This document shows, piece by piece, positions 49,415 to 58,240 of a stretch of 64,000 nucleotides of DNA. Position 1 is the first letter of the stretch, and every line of letters starts with the position of its first letter. The DNA lies in the NCBI RefSeq assembly GCF_018107685.1, contig NZ_CP064834.1, positions 62,001-126,000 on the forward strand, given 5' to 3'. The position numbers were made by a program, and so were the translations under genes. Under the pieces are notes generated by a model. It was given only the letters and a program-made list of their open reading frames with translations, was not told the DNA's origin and ran no database searches. This DNA is from Coxiella endosymbiont of Amblyomma nuttalli. GTDB lineage: Bacteria > Pseudomonadota > Gammaproteobacteria > Coxiellales > Coxiellaceae.

Positions 49415-51691
49415 ATGTTAAAAATTCTTCGTCAAATTACTCAAGAAGTTAATGTAACTCCAAACTTGGAGGAAGCTCTATCGCTTGTTGTTAAACGACT
49501 GTGCGAAAAATTACCTGCTGATGCTTGTAGTATTTTTATTTGTGATGATGTGCACGGAGAATACGTATTAATTGCAACACAGGGACTGAATACTAAACAA
49601 GTGGGAAAGACAAGATTGAAATTTGGGGAAGGATTAATTGGGCTTGTGGGGGAACGTGAGGAACCAATTAATTTAGCAGATGCGCCGTTACATCCTAATT
49701 ATAAACGTCGTATTGAATTAGGAGAAGAAGGGTTTCACGGATTTTTAGGAATCCCTATCATTGAACAAGGAGAATTGTTGGGAATATTGATGGTGCAGCA
49801 ACGTGAGATCCGTAATTTAGCCGAGGAAGAGGAAGCATTTTGTGTGACTTTAGCCATTCATTTAGCTGCAGAAATTGCTCATGCACGTGCTAAAGGAGCT
49901 CTAGAAAAACTTAGTGGGCAAGAACGACGATGGAAAAAAACGGAGGCAGTTTTATCGGGTGTACCTGGTTCTTCAGGGATTGCGATTGGTATAGCTATGA
50001 TTGTTTATCCACCAGCTGATTTAGATGCAGTTCCTGAGCATAAATGTACTAATATTGATGTTGAAATTTCGGATTTCGAGGCGGCTCTTGCTGCCGCACG
50101 TGATGAAATGCATATGTTGCAAGCACGTGCAAAAAATTCTTTAAGCATAGCGGAAAATGAATTATTTGATGCTTACCTTCGTCTTTTAGATAGTCGAACG
50201 TTTATTAACGAAGTCATTACCGAAATCAAACAAGGTCAATGGGCACAAGGTGCGTTAAAACACGTTATAAAAAAACAGGTATTACATTTTGAATCTTTAG
50301 AAGACCCTTATTTGCGTGAACGAGCAACTGATTTTCGTGATTTAGGTCGACGTATTTTAGCCCATTTACAATCTAGTGAACAAGAAGAACTAGAATACCC
50401 TAAAAATATGATTTTAGTGAGCGAAGAAGTAACAGCAACATCCTTGCTTGAAGTTCCACCAGAACGCTTGTATGGAGTGGTATCAGGTACAGGGTCGAGT
50501 AATTCACACGTAGCTATTTTAGCGCGTGCATTGGGTTTACCAGCAGTGATGGGAGTTCGGGGAACATCACTTTTTAGATTATCAAATCAAGAATTAATTG
50601 TTGATGGTTACAATGGTCAAATTTATTTATCGCCTTCCTTGGTAATTAAAAAAGAGTTCAAAGCACTAGCTGAAGAAGAACATCAACTTGACGAAGAATT
50701 GCAAACATTACGTAATTTACCAGCAGAAACAACGGATGGACATACATTAGCATTATATATAAATACCGGTCTTGCTGCTGAAGGAGGATTATCACTGAGT
50801 GTCGGGGCTGAAGGCGTTGGTTTATATCGCACGGAAATGCCATTTATAATTCGCGATCGCTTCCCTAGCGAAGAAGAACAACGTATTATGTATCGTCAGT
50901 TGCTCAACATTTTCGCACCGCGCCCCGTGATTATGCGGACATTAGATATCGGGGGCGATAAAGTGTTACCCTATTTTTCGGTTGAAGAGGACAATCCTTT
51001 TTTAGGATGGCGAGGCATTCGGGTCACTTTGGATCATCCTGAAATTTTCTTGCAGCAAGTTCGTGCGATGTTACATGCGAGTGAGGAACTGAATAATTTA
51101 TCTTTATTATTGCCGATGATCACGTCGGTCCACGAAGTCGAGACGGCTATTCGCCTGATTAATCAGGCATACAATGAATTGATCGAAGAGGGGGTAAATG
51201 TTGGATTACCTTTGCTTGGATTGATGATTGAAGTACCTGCAACGGTTTATCAGGCTTATGAATTAGCGAGGCGAGTGGATTTTTTATCTGTAGGAAGCAA
51301 TGATCTGATCCAATACTTGTTAGCGGTTGATCGAAATAACCCGAGGGTAGCTAATCTCTATGATGGATTACATCCGGCTGTCTTACAGGCTTTAAAGGCA
51401 GTGGTAAAAGCAGGACATCGGGCGGGAAAGCCGGTCAGCCTTTGTGGAGAAATGGCTGGAGATCCGTTAGCAGTGGTTTTACTATTAGCAATGGGGTTTG
51501 ATACATTGAGCATGAGTGCGCGAATTTTACCACGCATTAAATGGGTGATTCGTAATTTTTCGATGAAAAAAGCAAAAGAATTATTGAAAGAAATGTTGAA
51601 AATGGATGATCCTAAAGATATTCGTTTACATCTAGAAAATGCGCTTGAAGAAGCTGGATTAGGTGGATTAATTCGTGCTGGACGTAATTAA
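49415..51691 (+). CDS. ptsP: Phosphoenolpyruvate-protein phosphotransferase PtsP (EI-Ntr)
   Basis: First enzyme of the nitrogen-type PTS. An N-terminal GAF domain (residues about 5-160, with DACSIFICDD and GFHGFLGIPIIEQGELLGIL) is followed by an EI-like enzyme. The phosphohistidine is His365 in SSNSHVAILARALGLPAVMG, the PEP-binding barrel has GLYRTEMPFIIRDRFPSEEE and RTLDIGGDKVLPYF, and the catalytic cysteine region is SLCGEMAGDP near residue 675. Its 758 residues match the family. In relatives it phosphorylates NPr and EIIA-Ntr; these partners are not in this window. Order rppH-ptsP-lgt-thyA is the gammaproteobacterial one. It is intact. Confidence 0.95.
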   Translation: MLKILRQITQEVNVTPNLEEALSLVVKRLCEKLPADACSIFICDDVHGEYVLIATQGLNTKQVGKTRLKFGEGLIGLVGEREEPINLADAPLHPNYKRRIELGEEGFHGFLGIPIIEQGELLGILMVQQREIRNLAEEEEAFCVTLAIHLAAEIAHARAKGALEKLSGQERRWKKTEAVLSGVPGSSGIAIGIAMIVYPPADLDAVPEHKCTNIDVEISDFEAALAAARDEMHMLQARAKNSLSIAENELFDAYLRLLDSRTFINEVITEIKQGQWAQGALKHVIKKQVLHFESLEDPYLRERATDFRDLGRRILAHLQSSEQEELEYPKNMILVSEEVTATSLLEVPPERLYGVVSGTGSSNSHVAILARALGLPAVMGVRGTSLFRLSNQELIVDGYNGQIYLSPSLVIKKEFKALAEEEHQLDEELQTLRNLPAETTDGHTLALYINTGLAAEGGLSLSVGAEGVGLYRTEMPFIIRDRFPSEEEQRIMYRQLLNIFAPRPVIMRTLDIGGDKVLPYFSVEEDNPFLGWRGIRVTLDHPEIFLQQVRAMLHASEELNNLSLLLPMITSVHEVETAIRLINQAYNELIEEGVNVGLPLLGLMIEVPATVYQAYELARRVDFLSVGSNDLIQYLLAVDRNNPRVANLYDGLHPAVLQALKAVVKAGHRAGKPVSLCGEMAGDPLAVVLLLAMGFDTLSMSARILPRIKWVIRNFSMKKAKELLKEMLKMDDPKDIRLHLENALEEAGLGGLIRAGRN

Positions 51692-53523
51692 AATCGTATC
51701 GACTACGTTTCACGTTGGAGTCCATAGCTCTACTAAAGACCATCCTTCAGTTGCCGCCTTTTGCACAGATGGTATAATTTTTTCTTTTTGATATGGCTTT
51801 TATTGCTTTGACATGCGTACTTTGATATGCGTAGTTGCGTAGAATCTCTCTTCATGTAATAACTAAAACTTTCATTCTACCACTGTACTTGCTAAAATGG
51901 GGTGGTCTAAGGGTCTTCCGCCAAACAAATGTCACGTGGAGAACCTACAAGAGAGATCAGTATCGTCACTTGGTCACAATGCTCATGTAAAATAAGACTA
52001 AAATAAAACTAAAATAAAACGGCTTGTATCGCAAGAATTGCAAGATAATTGCGAAAACACACCTCTCCTCACGGTGGCCGCATATTAACTCATTAATATC
52101 ATAATATGCAATCGAGGTCCGTTGTCGGCACGACGATAATTGATGCATCGCCTATAGCCAAAAATACTAAAATAGCCCCTTTATCTTTACTAAACTTGCA
52201 AAGGTTAGTTTATTTGAGTTTGATATATTTATCGATTGTTTACAAGAATTTGAAATATATTATTTTACAATGTGACCTAGTAAACTGATGTTGAATTTAC
52301 ATTAAACCGCAGTTTTCATGAGTTACTGTTATCCTTTGCGATTGCTTTTATTTAACGTATAATTTTACTCAATCTTATTTTCTTCTGAAAGTTTTATAGC
52401 TGCCTTATCTTTGTATTCTAAATTTTAATATAGATGATGATAAGCATAATAGTGGATCAAAAAACTGTCTTTTTATTGGTCACACTGCTTCCTTGCGGTT
52501 CATAAATACAGCCTATAATGATGAACAAACCTCACGATAAGCAAATATGTTTTTAAAGTTAATTTCCTTTTTAATTAATTTACTTTTTATTGTCACGATA
52601 AGTGTTACTAGTCCTTTTTTCTTGCATGAGTAAAGAAATAGCCTCTCAATTTAAAGATCACTTCAATATTTCTTTATTTCAAAATAAGAAAAGAGCCTTT
52701 TTTCATGTCCCTGCTTACAGCAACGAATTTTATAATCTTACTGATCTAGTAGGAAAGATTGTCCAAAATAAATTTCCTACCAAATGCATGCTCTATCAGT
52801 TTATAAATAATGAAAAATTTCTGCACATCAACATTATGTTGCATAATAATCAAGAACATATTTATCATTATTAATTATCATCGAAATCTACCTCATTAAT
52901 TAATTAACAACGCCTATTAAATTTCGGATAACTAAGTACTCGTTGCATCCTAAGGCCTTACAATAATATTTTAAGCGTTAATTATGTGATATAATTGTAG
53001 CAAATACACTTTTTCTTAAAGTGACTTATTTTGCTATCAGCGGTTTATGTAATTACAGTTTTATTCTTTAATTAATCAATCTATGATTGTTTATATTTGT
53101 GATTTTTTTCACACCGTGCGTTAAGAATACGTCGTCCTATTCATGGTGGGTTTCAGACGAAAAATATTTCTTATACTTGCTTGAGAAATTTTGAGGAATA
53201 TTCATCTAACTTATAAATGGGGGCCATGCTCTACTATAGATCGTGTTATCGTTCCCTAAACGTTATGTACCTATTTTGACTACTTTAAATAGTATTAATC
53301 ATGAATCTTTCAATCATGTTATTATATTTTTAAAGCAATCAAGATTTTTCGACTTATGTATTATGATATTTTCTGTAAATTTAAAGATAAATATAGAGAT
53401 ATAAAATACCAATAATTAGTGTATTATACTGAACAAAGTCGTTGAATAAAATCTGTCTAGTCATGTTACGAAACTTATATTAGCTGATTTAGACACCATG
53501 AAGTTGATCTTCTATCTTCTCTT
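51692..53523. other. Noncoding stretch between ptsP and lgt
   Basis: About 1.8 kb inserted into a normally tight ptsP-lgt neighbourhood. It contains a doubtful 82-codon frame (52626-52874, listed), an 11-bp direct duplication near 51995-52018 (actaaaataaa), and a frame at 52106-52288 that starts with a vaguely LpxA-like stretch. No gene is secure. Confidence 0.5.
52626..52874 (+). CDS. Doubtful small open frame
   Basis: Eighty-two codons from the ATG at 52626 (the frame is open from 52602). It has a mixed composition with charged and aromatic residues (KKRAFFHVPAYSNEFYN, DLVGKIVQNKF) and no membrane segment. There is no ribosome binding site of note. It could be the surviving end of a larger decayed gene. 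No family is recognised. Confidence 0.25.
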   Translation: MSKEIASQFKDHFNISLFQNKKRAFFHVPAYSNEFYNLTDLVGKIVQNKFPTKCMLYQFINNEKFLHINIMLHNNQEHIYHY

Positions 53524-54348
53524 ATGCGTCTTCTGTATACTCTGCTCGTGATTAATGATCTACAAATTGATCCGATCGCTTTTCGATTAGGACTCATTAA
53601 AGTGCACTGGTATGCGCTTATGTACTTAGTTGGATTTGCGATAGGATGGTTTCTTGCTTTATATCGGACGCGACAGATAAATCAAGGATGGACTTCGCAG
53701 CAAGTGGGAGATCTAATTTTTTATTGTGCGCTAGGGATTATTATTGGTGGGCGTTTGGGATATATGCTTTTTTATGATTTCTCTGATTTTTTAGAGAACC
53801 CAGTGACGGTTTTTCAAGTGTGGTGTGGAGGAATGTCGTTTCATGGTGGGTTAATTGGGGTAGCTATTGCTGCTTGGATTTTTAGCCAGCGTGTGGGAAA
53901 ATATTGGGCGGATGTGACTGATTTTATAGTTCCATTAGTTCCACTAGGCCTAGCAGCTGGACGTATTGGGAATTTTATCAATGGGGAACTATGGGGGCGG
54001 GTAACAACAATGCCTTGGGGGATAGTGTTTTCAGAAGGTGGTCTTTTACCACGTCATCCTTCTCAGCTTTATGAATTTTTTTTGGAAGGCATATTATTGT
54101 TTATTATTATCTGGTGGTTTTCTTCTAAAATTCGACCACGGTTTGCAGTAATGAGTTTATTTTCATTATGTTATGGGATTTTCCGTTTCACGGTTGAATT
54201 TTTTCGACAACCCGATCGACAGCTGGGATTTGTAGCGTGGGGTTGGCTCACTCGAGGACAAGAGTTGTCATTGCCGATGATTATTAGTGGCGCTTTAATA
54301 TTATGGTGGGTATATCAACGCAGGGAACGACGCGGGAAACAACGTTGA
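53524..54348 (+). CDS. lgt: Prolipoprotein diacylglyceryl transferase
   Basis: Inner-membrane enzyme that adds diacylglycerol to the lipobox cysteine of prolipoproteins. Seven hydrophobic helices can be counted in 274 residues. His107 in [11 protein letters not shown] corresponds to the essential His103, and the Lgt signature [16 protein letters not shown] has Arg147, Asn150, Asn153 and Glu155. The first residues (MRLLYTLL) are unusual; a GTG at 53548 would give the more typical start [11 protein letters not shown], but neither has a ribosome binding site. A small membrane protein gene follows after six bases. It is intact; the lipoprotein at 40641 is a potential substrate. Confidence 0.95.
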   Translation: MRLLYTLLVINDLQIDPIAFRLGLIKVHWYALMYLVGFAIGWFLALYRTRQINQGWTSQQVGDLIFYCALGIIIGGRLGYMLFYDFSDFLENPVTVFQVWCGGMSFHGGLIGVAIAAWIFSQRVGKYWADVTDFIVPLVPLGLAAGRIGNFINGELWGRVTTMPWGIVFSEGGLLPRHPSQLYEFFLEGILLFIIIWWFSSKIRPRFAVMSLFSLCYGIFRFTVEFFRQPDRQLGFVAWGWLTRGQELSLPMIISGALILWWVYQRRERRGKQR

Positions 54349-54354
54349 GTTGAA

Positions 54355-54684
54355 ATGTTTAAACAGTTTGTTCTTATTATTTTATTATCGTTTGTAAGTA
54401 TCCTTTTTAGACAGGAAACCACCCGTCTTTTAGATGGGTTAGTTTATCTCCATAATTATATCGCCAGAGTATTGCATCTGATTTTCTTCAATGACAATGT
54501 AGGGCGGGTTATGCAAGATGTGATTTCATTATTAATTATTCCTGTGATTACAGGAATCCTGGTCGCCGCTATTTTTTGGATCATTAAACGAATGGTTATG
54601 CCCCATATTATGGTAGTAATCTGGGTGGTTTGGTCAATTTTATTAACAACAATGGCGGCGCAAAAATACATATGCTGCTGTTAA
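54355..54684 (+). CDS. Small membrane protein between lgt and thyA
   Basis: A 109-residue protein with three probable transmembrane helices (about residues 5-20, 55-77 and 83-101) and a C-terminal cysteine cluster (YICCC). It begins six bases after lgt and ends 33 before thyA, so it belongs to the same transcription unit. I do not recognise the family. Tight packing in an otherwise loosely packed chromosome argues that it is a real gene under selection. Confidence 0.65.
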   Translation: MFKQFVLIILLSFVSILFRQETTRLLDGLVYLHNYIARVLHLIFFNDNVGRVMQDVISLLIIPVITGILVAAIFWIIKRMVMPHIMVVIWVVWSILLTTMAAQKYICCC

Positions 54685-54717
54685 ACAGATGTCTACCGAA
54701 TTAGCGGTAGTTAGTAG

Positions 54718-55512
54718 ATGAAACAATATCTCGAATTTCTAGATTTTATTCTTAAACATGGAGTCGATAAATCCGATCGAACAGGTACGGGGACGTGTAG
54801 TGTGTTTGGTTATGAAATGCGATTCAACTTGCATAGCGGATTTCCGTTGATAACCACTAAAAAAATTCATCTGAAAAGCATAATTTATGAATTGCTCTGG
54901 TTTTTGAATGGTGATATGAATGTTCGTTATTTGCATGACCATGGTATAACCATTTGGGATGAGTGGGCTGATGAAAAAGGTAACTTAGGCCCCATCTATG
55001 GAAAACAGTGGCGTCACTGGCGGTGTGCTGATGGGCGACTTATTGATCAAATACAGCAATTAATTCGGAGTATAAGAACGGATCCATGTTCTCGGAGATT
55101 AATTGTTAGTGCATGGAATGTTGGGGAACTGGATCAAATGGCATTGTTGCCTTGTCATCTGCTTTTTCAATTTTACATTGTAAACGGTTCTCTTTCCTGT
55201 AAATTAACTCAGCGTTCAGCCGACGCATTTCTAGGAGTACCTTTTAATATTGCTTCTTATTCTTTATTAACACATATGATTGCTAAACTGTGTGATTTAA
55301 GTGTAGGTGAATTTATTTGGTCTGGTGGGGATTGTCATATTTATAATAACCACCAAACTCAAGTTAAAGAACAATTATCCAGACAACCGCGTCAATTGTC
55401 TCAATTAATCATTAAGCGAAAACCAGCGTCATTATTCGATTATGATTTTTCAGATTTTGAGATAACTGGTTATCACCCTCATCCGGCGATTAAAGCCCCC
55501 GTCGCAGTTTAA
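54718..55512 (+). CDS. thyA: Thymidylate synthase
   Basis: Converts dUMP to dTMP using 5,10-methylene-THF. It has 264 residues, exactly the E. coli length. Seen are the phosphate-binding [12 protein letters not shown] near residue 21, the catalytic Cys146 in [33 protein letters not shown] with the folate/dUMP-binding residues, and the C-terminal [13 protein letters not shown]. It works downstream of NrdAB and consumes the folate that Fau helps to recycle. It is intact. Confidence 0.97.
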   Translation: MKQYLEFLDFILKHGVDKSDRTGTGTCSVFGYEMRFNLHSGFPLITTKKIHLKSIIYELLWFLNGDMNVRYLHDHGITIWDEWADEKGNLGPIYGKQWRHWRCADGRLIDQIQQLIRSIRTDPCSRRLIVSAWNVGELDQMALLPCHLLFQFYIVNGSLSCKLTQRSADAFLGVPFNIASYSLLTHMIAKLCDLSVGEFIWSGGDCHIYNNHQTQVKEQLSRQPRQLSQLIIKRKPASLFDYDFSDFEITGYHPHPAIKAPVAV

Positions 55513-56196
55513 TTTGAATTCAGAACTAAGTCTCTATGTTTTGATATCTTTAAATATTGGAACAAATCTTATTTATAAAAAATGAATCTCACAAGCTAAA
55601 TGTATCGGTTAGCTTTGAATGTTTATATCATGAATTTTATTTTTAAACTTAAGAAAGCGTATATGAAAGGAATAACCATGATTTTATAATTACAATGTTA
55701 GGAGCGATCAAGCATATTTCTTGGAGATTGCATGGTAGTAAGGAAAATGGGATATAAATATTGATAATGGGGTACTGTGATAATGGGGTACTGTGCTGCG
55801 GGCTTGATATCACAATCTTGATTGAAGATGGCACTTGACTTCATCATTTTGGTGCAAAAGGACGTTTCGTTGAGACTACGCAGAGTTACTTGCAGTTATG
55901 ATCTGTTTATGGTACCTGCTTTTGCAGAAGGTCTGATATTAGCAAAGAGTAATATTCATGTCTGAAATGGAGGCGCTAGAAAATTTCGAGAAATTGCAAC
56001 AATGAGTTAATAAATAATGAGTTTTGTTTCTGAAAATAAGCACAGTTTGTATATAAAACTTGTGAATAGAAAATGGGATATGTATCGGTTGTCTTCAGAT
56101 GCATAAAGACGGTATCAGTTATCATCTTTAGCAGAAATAGAGACCATATTGATGGAGAGATACAGGGTTCTATTCTCTATGGGTGCGTGTATGAGA
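55513..56196. other. Noncoding stretch between thyA and prc
   Basis: About 680 bases between convergent genes, without a recognisable gene or terminator. It holds a 16-bp tandem duplication at 55762-55793. Confidence 0.55.
55762..55793. repeat. Perfect tandem duplication, 16 bp x 2
   Basis: The unit tgataatggggtactg is repeated twice without spacer, followed by two further matching bases. Confidence 0.9.
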
Positions 56197-57576
56197 TTAG
56201 CTAGTTTTTACGTGGGCATTCAATCCTTGAAGCATTAATAAAGCTTCATACAATTGATAATCTGTTTTTGCTAATTGCAGTTGCGTATGTAACAAGTATT
56301 TTTCTTCCGCAGACTTTGTTTCGTTGTTTTTGGGCAGCATATCGTTTAGTAAGTGATTTTGGAAATTTGCTTCATCAAAGGTTGAACTGAGTTCAGCCGG
56401 CTTAACTTTAAGCTCTGGTACAGTGACGTTCGGAATAATACCTTTTGCCTGGATTTCACGACCCGCAGGCGTGTAATATAAGGCTGTGGTTAGTTTAATA
56501 GCTTCATCATTGCTGATTGGTAACACTGTTTGTACCGATCCTTTTCCAAAACTAGGGGTGCCCATAATGATCGCCCGTTTGTAATCTTGTAAAGCACCCG
56601 CCACAATTTCCGACGCAGAAGCGGAACCACCATTAATTAGGACTACTATCGGGGTCTTAGGAATCATGTCGTTACCGCTAGCCTTAATATGTACATCAGC
56701 ACTAGGTACTCGACCTTTAGTATACACGATGTCATTGTGATATTTATGTGTCTTATCGGCATCCAGAAAATTGTCAACTACTTTGGCACTTGCATCTAGT
56801 AAGCCACCTGGATTGTTACGTAAATCTAGTACTAATCCATTTAAATGACCATCTGCTTCTTTTTTTAGTTGATCAATAGCAGTGCGGAGTTGTTTTTCCA
56901 CCGGTCCTTGGAAGAAGGTGATGCGAACATATCCATACCCCGGTTCAAGCATTTTACTTTTTACGCTGATTAGGTGAAGTGGTTCGCGTTTAATATTAAA
57001 AATTAGTGGTTTACCGATTCCCTTTCTTAATACGGTTAATTTAACTATCGTATCCTTTTTACCTTTGATTCGATTTACGGCTTCAAGAAGACTCATATTT
57101 TGAACCAATTGATGATTGATTTTAATTATGTAATCATTGGGCTTAATGCCTGTGTGAGCGGCAGGAGAATTATCCAATGGGCTGATGACTTTTAAAAACC
57201 CGTCTTTGGATACAGTAAGCTCGATACCTACACCGACAAACTCACCAGAAACTGTGGTTTTTAATTCTTTCAAATCATTAGCGTTGAGATAGCTGGAATG
57301 CGGGTCAAGGCTGGCAATCATATCACTGATAGCATCGCTGAACAATTTTTTATTACTGACATTCTTGATATAATAGTGGTGAATCAATGCAATAGTCGTC
57401 ACAAATCTCTGTACATCTTTTGTAGGCAATTCATCATCCTGTGTATTAATTTGTGCAGGCGTTAACGCGTTCAGCATGACAGAATGAGAAAGCGGCAGTA
57501 TGGTTGTGACACTTAGATTCGCAGTAATAGCTATGATCATTGTTACTATCTTTTTCGTCATGTTTTTTGAATTCAT
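56197..57576 (-). CDS. C-terminal processing protease (S41A family, CtpA)
   Basis: Periplasmic serine protease of 459 residues. It has a signal peptide/anchor (KKIVTMIIAITANLSV), then the helical DPHSSYLNANDLKELK segment. A PDZ domain at about residues 105-185 contains GEFVGVGIELTV and SPAAHTGIKPNDYIIKI. The protease core has VLDLRNNPGGLLDASAKV, the nucleophile Ser in NGGSASASEIVAGALQD, and the catalytic Lys in GTPSFGKGSVQTVLP. Start ATG 57576 is preceded by gagagg. It stands downstream of the decayed envC and gpmI, an order common in proteobacteria, and it is the only survivor of the envC-prc pair. It is intact. Confidence 0.93.
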   Translation of the reverse strand: MNSKNMTKKIVTMIIAITANLSVTTILPLSHSVMLNALTPAQINTQDDELPTKDVQRFVTTIALIHHYYIKNVSNKKLFSDAISDMIASLDPHSSYLNANDLKELKTTVSGEFVGVGIELTVSKDGFLKVISPLDNSPAAHTGIKPNDYIIKINHQLVQNMSLLEAVNRIKGKKDTIVKLTVLRKGIGKPLIFNIKREPLHLISVKSKMLEPGYGYVRITFFQGPVEKQLRTAIDQLKKEADGHLNGLVLDLRNNPGGLLDASAKVVDNFLDADKTHKYHNDIVYTKGRVPSADVHIKASGNDMIPKTPIVVLINGGSASASEIVAGALQDYKRAIIMGTPSFGKGSVQTVLPISNDEAIKLTTALYYTPAGREIQAKGIIPNVTVPELKVKPAELSSTFDEANFQNHLLNDMLPKNNETKSAEEKYLLHTQLQLAKTDYQLYEALLMLQGLNAHVKTS

Positions 57577-57594
57577 CTATCCTCTCTTCACACA

Positions 57595-58020
57595 TTACTT
57601 CGACGGATTTATCGGTTTCAAGTTGTAACGAATTGCAAAGTCAAGCGCTGATTCTTATGGCTACCACTTCCTGCCATGGTAATCAATCATGTCTTGCTAC
57701 TCTTACTCACCCGATTGTCTTCTTAAATTATAAATTATGAGTTATGTCTGTAAAGTACCATAATAACCGTCTCTATGACCGAATCAATGATAACCAGAGT
57801 ACATGAACCCATTGGATGACCCTGAGAGAGCTACTTTGACATCTGCGTCTAGGTAAGTTGATTTATTTGAGTACAGTGTTTTTCATCGATAAATTTTGGC
57901 AAGGTATTTTTTTAATTTGCACTTTTTGGTTAAGATTTGAAAGCATTTATTCAGCTCGTACTTGGAGTTTTTCTGGTCTTCGATATTCTCCTTACTCTTA
58001 TGTATTAGTATTATGTTGTA
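57595..58020 (-). pseudogene. envC: Decayed envC (murein hydrolase activator, M23 family)
   Basis: Between gpmI and the protease gene, where envC-type M23 genes normally lie, the minus strand carries an EnvC C-terminus broken by frameshifts. LITMAGSGSHKNQ (compare I-A-x-A-G-S-S-G-G) is followed in another frame by SALDFAIRYNLKPINPSK and a TAA at 57595-57597, matching the family end LYFEIRxNGKPINP. Further upstream come GHRDGYYGTL (compare DHGDGYYTLY, after an in-frame stop) and a coiled-coil-like piece KNSKYELNKCFQILTKK near 57960. EnvC activates septal amidases for daughter-cell separation. The upstream limit is approximate and most of the coiled coil is lost: the whole gap is 660 bases, while the gene is usually over 1.1 kb. 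Confidence 0.75.
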
Positions 58021-58240
58021 GTTTTTTGTAATATGCTGGTTCTTTTTTATTTCGATAGTTCACAATGTTACTATTCTTTGTTACTACATAAAATAATACA
58101 TGTAATATCTGTGTAATATTTATGTATTCGAGTTTACATTTAATCTGTTTCAATATCCGAAGTGCAGTTACCGCAAGTTGTCAAGTCAATAGAGACATGA
58201 CCTTCTGTATTAAAGCGGTAATCGATGGTAGATCGTTGTA

